NCBI GenBank assembly: GCA_028023455.1
Contig: JAQFVV010000013.1
Coordinates: 9,392,411 to 9,456,410, forward strand
Reading direction: 5' to 3'
Origin: Epiperipatus broadwayi
Lineage: Eukaryota; Onychophora; Udeonychophora; Euonychophora; Peripatidae
Length of the DNA: 64,000 bases
Translations under genes and position numbers: made by a program
The notes under the pieces: generated by a model
Databases searched by the model: none
Seen by the model: only the letters and a program-made list of their open reading frames with translations
Told to the model about the DNA's origin: nothing
Shown here: positions 57,986-64,000 of the stretch, one piece after another
Numbering within the stretch: position 1 is the first letter of the stretch
Layout of the letters: every line of letters begins with the position of its first letter

Positions 57986-60370
57986 ATAGCCATTATTGTT
58001 TTAATATAACTGCATGCAGATGGGTACTTGCTTGATGAATGAATCAGATGATATACATCCCTTCATTTTAAATGTACGATGATGCATATGTCAATTACAA
58101 AGTCTTTTGGCTTGCGAAGATATGACCAGTAGCACTGAATATGCTCAATTAGTTGTAAAACCAATAACTGTATTTTGTTGTGACAGAAGCATAGATTTAA
58201 TTAATTTAATATAAAAAATAGTATTTTATCATTATTTTAAAAGAAAGGTATAATGACTAAAACAATTGCAAGGAAAAGAAAGACAAAGAACAGTTTTTCT
58301 TCTTAATGGTTAGTGCAAAATGTGTGTTATGCATGTCATACAAATGCATCATTTCCAAAAATAAATAAAAATTGAAACATTTTAAAACCATGCATGTAGT
58401 ATATGTGATGGACTGTGACACTTGGAGAAAATTACAAGCAGCCATTGTTCTGAAAAGGTGTGTCCATTATTGATCTACAGGATGCTATACAAAACTATTC
58501 TTGTGCAATATAAAATCACGACAGCTACAAATATATGAATAAACTTCACAAAGAAGAGCAAAATTAAAGTATAGCTTTTGAAAAAATAGTTTGAGTGTGT
58601 TTAATTAAGAATATATGCATACTAGAATTGTTAATATCTATTTAATTATATCCATTCTTATAAGATTTCTTAAACATTATGCAGAAGTAAATATTTATTT
58701 TCATTACATATTTTTTGAAAGCAGAAAGTAAATGTATACTGAAAACTTCCATGAAGATTTATTAGATATGTGATACGATTTTCATTCAGATTAAAAAAAC
58801 AACTAGTTGGGAAAAAGAATATCCCTCTAAAGACTGTTACATTTATTATGCTAACTTTGTTAATAATCTAAAAGTTTAAAAAAAACAATTTGAACTTAAA
58901 CGTATCTATCCATTGATTTACTTTGCCACTGCGACCATTACTATTACTACTACTATTATTATTAGATTCTAACAAATCTACATTGACTCTTGGCAAAATG
59001 ATTTTCATCTGACTGCTTTTTTAAATATTATCAATGGCAAATTTATTATATGCTTTTTAAATGAATTATACCAATTTTGTAAAATATGAACAGAATAATA
59101 TAGTTCCAACTTGATCATTCAAGATTCTATAAAAAATCCAAGTCTAACTTGATCAAGTATCTACTTATCTATTTTCTTTGTTGTCCATAATATTCTCAAA
59201 ACTTTTTGCCAATATGCAATTAAATTTTTTTTTTCTATTATTATTTAATGCTTAACTAACATGCTTCAGAGACACATGAGAAGACATTGTAAAGCAATTA
59301 TTTTCATCTGTTATATATTTGAATAATGAATAGACACCAGATAATAGAATGCTCTAAAATCTCTGTAACCAGACACCCCAGTGTTGGAAATTGCTTCTTC
59401 AATTAAGACTAGGATTCAAAAGTGAAACTTGTGCACTTATGCATGTGGTACAATTGTACTATTTTATATTACTCAATTTAATAACCTGAAATTAAAAAAA
59501 CCCTAAAGTTTTCAACCCAGTCTAATTTATTGCCAAAGGCAAAATTTTTAATCTGGTCTGCCTGGAAAGAGGAAATTTATAGCCTTTTACCATCCAGTGT
59601 CCATTGATTAGTCAAGCTTTCAGTAAATAAATCTAAAGTAGAGTAAAAATAACTACTTTTGGAAGTATATAAATATGCACAGGAGATGCTATTGTTGAAA
59701 TATTTAAATAATTCTAACCTTCACTTTAAAAATATATTTCTGTAATTGAATATTTTTCCAGGATTTTCATTGCAACTCTGCTCATTATTAATCTGTGATA
59801 AGTGTATTGACTGCTAAATCCTTTGTGGCTAATAAACAATACAAGAAAACAAAAACTGTCGGCAACATTTTTATCTTCTTCACTAGCTGTTGTGTTTGTT
59901 TATCAATATAAACTTTGTCTTCTTCATATTAAGGTATAGTCTCAGCAATTCATTTTTATCATTAATTTTTATAATAATTATGTTCAAGTTTAATTTTAAT
60001 AATGGTATTATCAAAAAATATGAAACCGATGATATTTTTTTTTCCGATCTTGAATAAACGTTTGTTTTTATACAATTTGTCTATCAATCTTATTTCTGCT
60101 AGTAGACATGGAATTAATTTTCAAACAATTATGGATGTTAAAGATTTTCAGTCCATTAGCTCAGAAAAAAAAATTTGGTAGTCTTTATTTAACAATAACC
60201 TCAAAATCAAATAAATGATTGCAGGTGTCTGAACTGCCAATTAGTGTTCATTTACCTATCACATTGATAAAAATAAAAACTGTAACTGCATAGTAAAAAA
60301 AGACATATTTTGATCCACACATAGATATAAACACTCTTTCAAAACAAATAAATGTTTATACAATAATTAC
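57986..60370. other. Intron sequence, no gene seen
   Basis: AT-rich DNA between the hAT remnant and exon a. Nothing recognised. Confidence 0.5.
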
Positions 60371-60474
60371 CTATCAGTCAGTGGTGTGATTACTAAGCGT
60401 CCAGAGTTTCCTAGATATTCATAGCCATATATAAAATAAGTATTAGTTTGCCGAATAGTGCAATCATCAACATC
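60371..60474 (-). CDS. DNAH2: Dynein heavy chain exon a: linker end and start of AAA1
   Basis: The exon is 104 nt and encodes 34 codons plus two bases of an Arg codon. It begins DVDDCTIRQ and contains [17 protein letters not shown], the conserved lead-in to AAA1 of all dynein heavy chains. The acceptor is TAG just above 60474 and the donor GTAATT at 60370-60365. The split Arg codon (AG|G) is completed by the next exon, giving the LTDR motif that precedes AAA1. I saw no upstream exon between here and the N gap. Confidence 0.9.
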
Positions 60475-60668
60475 CTAGGAAGAAAAAAATAAAAAATTTT
60501 GATAATTTTTTTTAAAAGCAATCTATTTATATTTATTTATACACACAGAGACTCTTTAACAATTTTTCGTCAGTCTTTATATACTTTAGGCCGTTTACAA
60601 TAATATTATTGCAAAATAATATATATATTGTGACCTTCTGGTTTGGCACCAGAAATAGTCATTGTAGT

Positions 60669-61168
60669 NNNNNNNNNNNNNNNNNNNNNNNNNNNNNNNN
60701 NNNNNNNNNNNNNNNNNNNNNNNNNNNNNNNNNNNNNNNNNNNNNNNNNNNNNNNNNNNNNNNNNNNNNNNNNNNNNNNNNNNNNNNNNNNNNNNNNNNN
60801 NNNNNNNNNNNNNNNNNNNNNNNNNNNNNNNNNNNNNNNNNNNNNNNNNNNNNNNNNNNNNNNNNNNNNNNNNNNNNNNNNNNNNNNNNNNNNNNNNNNN
60901 NNNNNNNNNNNNNNNNNNNNNNNNNNNNNNNNNNNNNNNNNNNNNNNNNNNNNNNNNNNNNNNNNNNNNNNNNNNNNNNNNNNNNNNNNNNNNNNNNNNN
61001 NNNNNNNNNNNNNNNNNNNNNNNNNNNNNNNNNNNNNNNNNNNNNNNNNNNNNNNNNNNNNNNNNNNNNNNNNNNNNNNNNNNNNNNNNNNNNNNNNNNN
61101 NNNNNNNNNNNNNNNNNNNNNNNNNNNNNNNNNNNNNNNNNNNNNNNNNNNNNNNNNNNNNNNNNNNN
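60669..61168. other. Assembly gap of 500 N
   Basis: Exactly 500 unknown bases, which is a common placeholder length, so the true distance may differ. Apparent reading frames across it are empty. Confidence 0.98.
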
Positions 61169-61170
61169 AT

Positions 61171-63120
61171 TGTAACGGTATGCCCCCTCTCAACAAGATA
61201 AGTTAAGGCAGTCGCATCTCACTATAGTCAGATTTAAGGTCTTCATATAGGATGCCATGAATGATGTGATTTAATTTTGATATAAAACTATATTTGTTCC
61301 CAATAACTAATTTATTATTAAAAAAAATTATTATATCTAAACCACATCAAATCAATTTTCACCTTAATTAACTTTACCGTTATGCTCAGATTTCGAACTC
61401 AGGGAAGTTTAACAATTTACTCTCTTCAGGGGTTCCTATCAATATTTTAAAGTAATATTAACAACGAATCTCACTAACTCTTTAATTCAAATAAAACAAA
61501 ATTGAAGACTTCATTTAATATAAAAAACATAATTATTTATTTAACAATTAAATAATTTAAATTTTACAATATATAAAAAAATATTTATATATCTACCTCC
61601 TTATATTAAAAATATAAATATTCTCTTTGCTTACGGTAGATATATTTTCTAAACCTATAACACTACGTGATTTTACAATGTATATAAAATATAAGTATCC
61701 TAATATTTAGACATTTATATTAACACTATTTTACAATAATTGGGTTATACAAATAATAATCCAATCATTTGTATATAATACCTTCATTCGTTAAAATGAT
61801 TGTCTGTAATTTATATTTATTAATATAAAAATATATACTTCACAACAATGTTAATCATTTATTCATTTATCATACATTACTGTTATTAAACTATTTAGAT
61901 TAGTATAAACAATGTAGTGTCATGTCATAGAAAATAATAATATGTGGATTTAAAAATAATTTAATCTCTTACCTCTAAGTTCACATTATCCCTTTCCCAA
62001 ATTAACATTTATTAACCGATATTTAAATCTTTATTAATCATAAATAAAAACAAAAATATTCTAAATTATTAATTCTCTCTTATTATTCATTTTTATAATA
62101 AAATGAATACGATGATAAAGAAAATGAAATTAACTTTTCCTAATTATAATTTTCAAAAATCTTAAATGGTATTTACAAAAGTTAATGTTCCTCGCAAATG
62201 AAAATCCTTCGAAGATGCAGTTTTTTGATTCCTTTGTTGTTAAACATTAAAGAGAATAATATTAGGATATCCTAAGTTGACATTTAGTTTCCTCTTTATA
62301 TTCATCTTCTTAATACAAAGTTCCTTTATTAACATTTATAATTCCATTTTGAAGATCTAATTTTTATAATTTTAAGGCATTCATAATTCCATTTTGAAGA
62401 TCTAATTTCTTTATAATTTTAAGGCATTCAGCAAATGATGTTATTCCCACATATATATTTGATTAGGCAAGTGCATTTTATCTATCCCATGATAAATATT
62501 TGTGTTCTAGCCACTTTGCATTTTCTTTATAATGTAAAGTACATTAAATTTGAATGAAGTTTTTATAAACATGTTCTTTTTTTAAGACGCTGTTTAGATT
62601 TTAAAACATAATTCAAACAATTTTTTATAGAACACAAAATATATATTTAGATTACTTTCTTTGAACAAATATAAGAATGTTCTTCTAATGAGTATTCTAT
62701 TGTTCAAAATATAAACTTCAACTTACACTGTTCTTTGAAATCAAACATAGTAGAAGTTTTTATGAGGATATAGCTGATAAAAATAGAATCCTTATTCTTC
62801 TAACAACAAGAATAGAATTAATATATTATATCTCGCTCCATCAGCTCGCTGAAGCATACGCATTCTACATTGTTGCAATAACAATTAGATATTAAAACAC
62901 TAAGTTAATTTCATTTCCTTTAATTCGATAAACTGTGAACCCAGAGGTCATTTATCACCTTGTCAACAGTCTTTTGTCAACAACGTCTTTTTTTCATTTT
63001 AAAGAATGAAAAATAGTAACTTAACAAGTTATATATTTATTTTCATAAGTATAATAATAATGCAAATATAATCTATACATATTGATTACATGTATGTATG
63101 AGTATATATATACTCCTACA
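61171..63120 (-). repeat. LTR of the gag-protease element family, third copy
   Basis: TGTAACGG just after the gap and CTCCTACA at 63120 match the ends of the LTRs at 31290-33350 and 36328-40016. AGGTCTTCATATAGGATGC and ATGCTCAGATTTCGAACTCA are shared with them. The minus-strand sequence before it (TTAGTCGAGGGGAAA, 63121-63135) resembles the family's polypurine tract, so this is probably the 3' LTR of an element extending right, or a solo LTR. Confidence 0.75.
62338..62430 (+). repeat. 46-bp tandem duplication in the LTR
   Basis: ATAATTCCATTTTGAAGATC and TAATTTTAAGGCATTCA each occur twice in a row with a three-base length difference. Confidence 0.8.
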
Positions 63121-64000
63121 TTTCCCCTCGACTAAGAAAATTAAAATAAACTAACATTTTATTTTAATTCTTCATCTTTGTTATCATTTATGCATCATTA
63201 CAATTCATATATTTTTTTATTTTCCCCTTGACTTAAAATCTTAAATTCTTCATCAATTATTAGAGAAAAAAATATTATTAATTATTATATTTAATAATAA
63301 TTAAATTGTTTTATGGGCAATTGGGTTCTTTTTTTAATGTCTTAAATATGGTATATCTAATATAGTCTGTTTTAATCAAATCATAGATTAAATATACTGA
63401 CTATTTTATTTCAAAATTATTACCTATTAAAGTTAAATAATGTAATACTTTATTATGCAAAAATCATTATATAGATTACTTTCTTTTTATTCACTTCTTT
63501 CAATGAATTTCTATATAATGTATCCTTATTAATATACTAAGTATTTGAAATGGTATATCAAAATAATTATATGGTAGAAAACCTGATTATTCTATAACTA
63601 AGTTTTAATTAGTTAGTTCATAAGTGTTTTATGTATAAATCAATTTAAAATGCCAATCCTGCTCCTTATTGAGACTTACTAGACTATCACTGACATCTAA
63701 TAAATGAACATACACAAACTTATTTAAAGGTGCCAATCCTGCTCCTTAATTTTTGAGACTTACTAGATTATCTTTAGCATCCAATAAATATATTAGTTGG
63801 AATTCATTTGTGAACTTGCCAACCTATAAGTAACCAGTCTTCCATTTCCACATTAATGATATGATCCATCTTAGTTAGACACAATTATATATAGTATTTC
63901 CTTCTCTTTCATATCTTAATTCTTTACATTTTCTCCCTATAATCCTAATAATTATTACATAATTTAGGTATTACAAAACTCATGGTAATTGTTTATTTAA
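63121..64000. other. Sequence beyond the third LTR, no gene seen
   Basis: No protease or gag pattern was found in the first 880 bp, unlike the nested element, where protease starts within about 90 bp. TTTTCCCCTTGACTTAA at 63222 repeats the polypurine-tract region. GCCAATCCTGCTCCTTA at 63650 and 63731 marks an 81-bp tandem duplication. Confidence 0.5.

Larger units (their letters stand above)
6061..60474 (-). other. DNAH2: Axonemal dynein heavy chain gene, internal part (8 exons, AAA1-AAA2)
   Basis: Eight minus-strand segments with AG acceptors and GT donors splice in phase into one protein of about 406 residues. It covers the end of the linker, AAA1 ([22 protein letters not shown]) and AAA2 (GHSGSGKT). 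Dynein heavy chains are 4,000-4,700 residue microtubule motors; AAA1 is the main ATPase. The runs [31 protein letters not shown] and RHSSMIVGHSGSGKT match what I know of DNAH2, the beta-type heavy chain of inner arm f/I1, better than other axonemal paralogues. Introns in gene order are 7.1, 8.2, 0.09, 0.42, 0.08, 0.68 and 36.6 kb. Earlier exons lie beyond 60474 (gap or off window) and later ones left of position 1. Dynein identity is near certain; the DNAH2 assignment is from memory of family sequence. Confidence 0.85.

Noticed and set aside
60606-61206. Long frames across the N gap
   Set aside because: They consist almost wholly of unknown bases.
1-64000. CRISPR arrays, operons, bacterial promoters and terminators
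   Set aside because: Introns, spliceosomal signals, SINE, LINE and LTR elements show a eukaryotic genome; no such structure was seen.

Overview
The window is AT-rich (roughly three quarters A+T by eye), intron-dominated DNA from an invertebrate animal with motile cilia or flagella. The only host gene I can support is an axonemal dynein heavy chain on the minus strand. Eight exons (60371-60474, 53091-53280, 44702-44882, 44481-44608, 43908-44060, 43701-43826, 42804-43022, 6061-6178) join without a phase error into about 406 codons. They run from just before the AAA1 P-loop to beyond the AAA2 P-loop. Sequence around the AAA1 P-loop points to DNAH2 (inner-arm dynein f beta type). The gene runs off both ends of what can be seen. 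I cannot name the species; the LINE type reminds me of chelicerate elements and the other repeats of molluscs and arthropods, but this is weak.

Almost everything else is mobile DNA within the dynein introns. A Ty3/gypsy-type element with its 3' LTR lies at 1-4455, in the intron left of the 6.1-kb exon. The intron between exons 42804 and 6178 is 36.6 kb. It holds a 5'-truncated LINE (7.6-9.0 kb), a tRNA-derived SINE with a 14-bp target duplication (14.5 kb) and a longer LINE lying between 96-bp inverted repeats (21.8-25.9 kb). Next come a Penelope-like fragment with hammerhead-like terminal repeats (26.0-26.5 kb) and a decayed second gypsy element (26.5-40.5 kb). The 3' LTR of that second element was split by a minus-strand LTR element that carries only gag and protease (31.3-40.0 kb). 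That inserted element was itself hit by two further insertions.

The 8.2-kb intron (44883-53090) has a 985-bp TIR element with an exact 8-bp target duplication, a third LINE copy and a 40-bp perfect inverted repeat. The 7.1-kb intron (53281-60370) has a broken hAT transposase of the ZMYM/TTF type. A 500-N gap (60669-61168) is followed by a third LTR of the gag-protease element family.

Most points to check concern retroelement structure: hammerhead-like cores in three groups of inverted repeats, a gag-protease element without RT or integrase, a datable nest of insertions, and pol frame breaks that all fall in A runs. All retroelement reading frames seen are broken; the dynein exons are intact.
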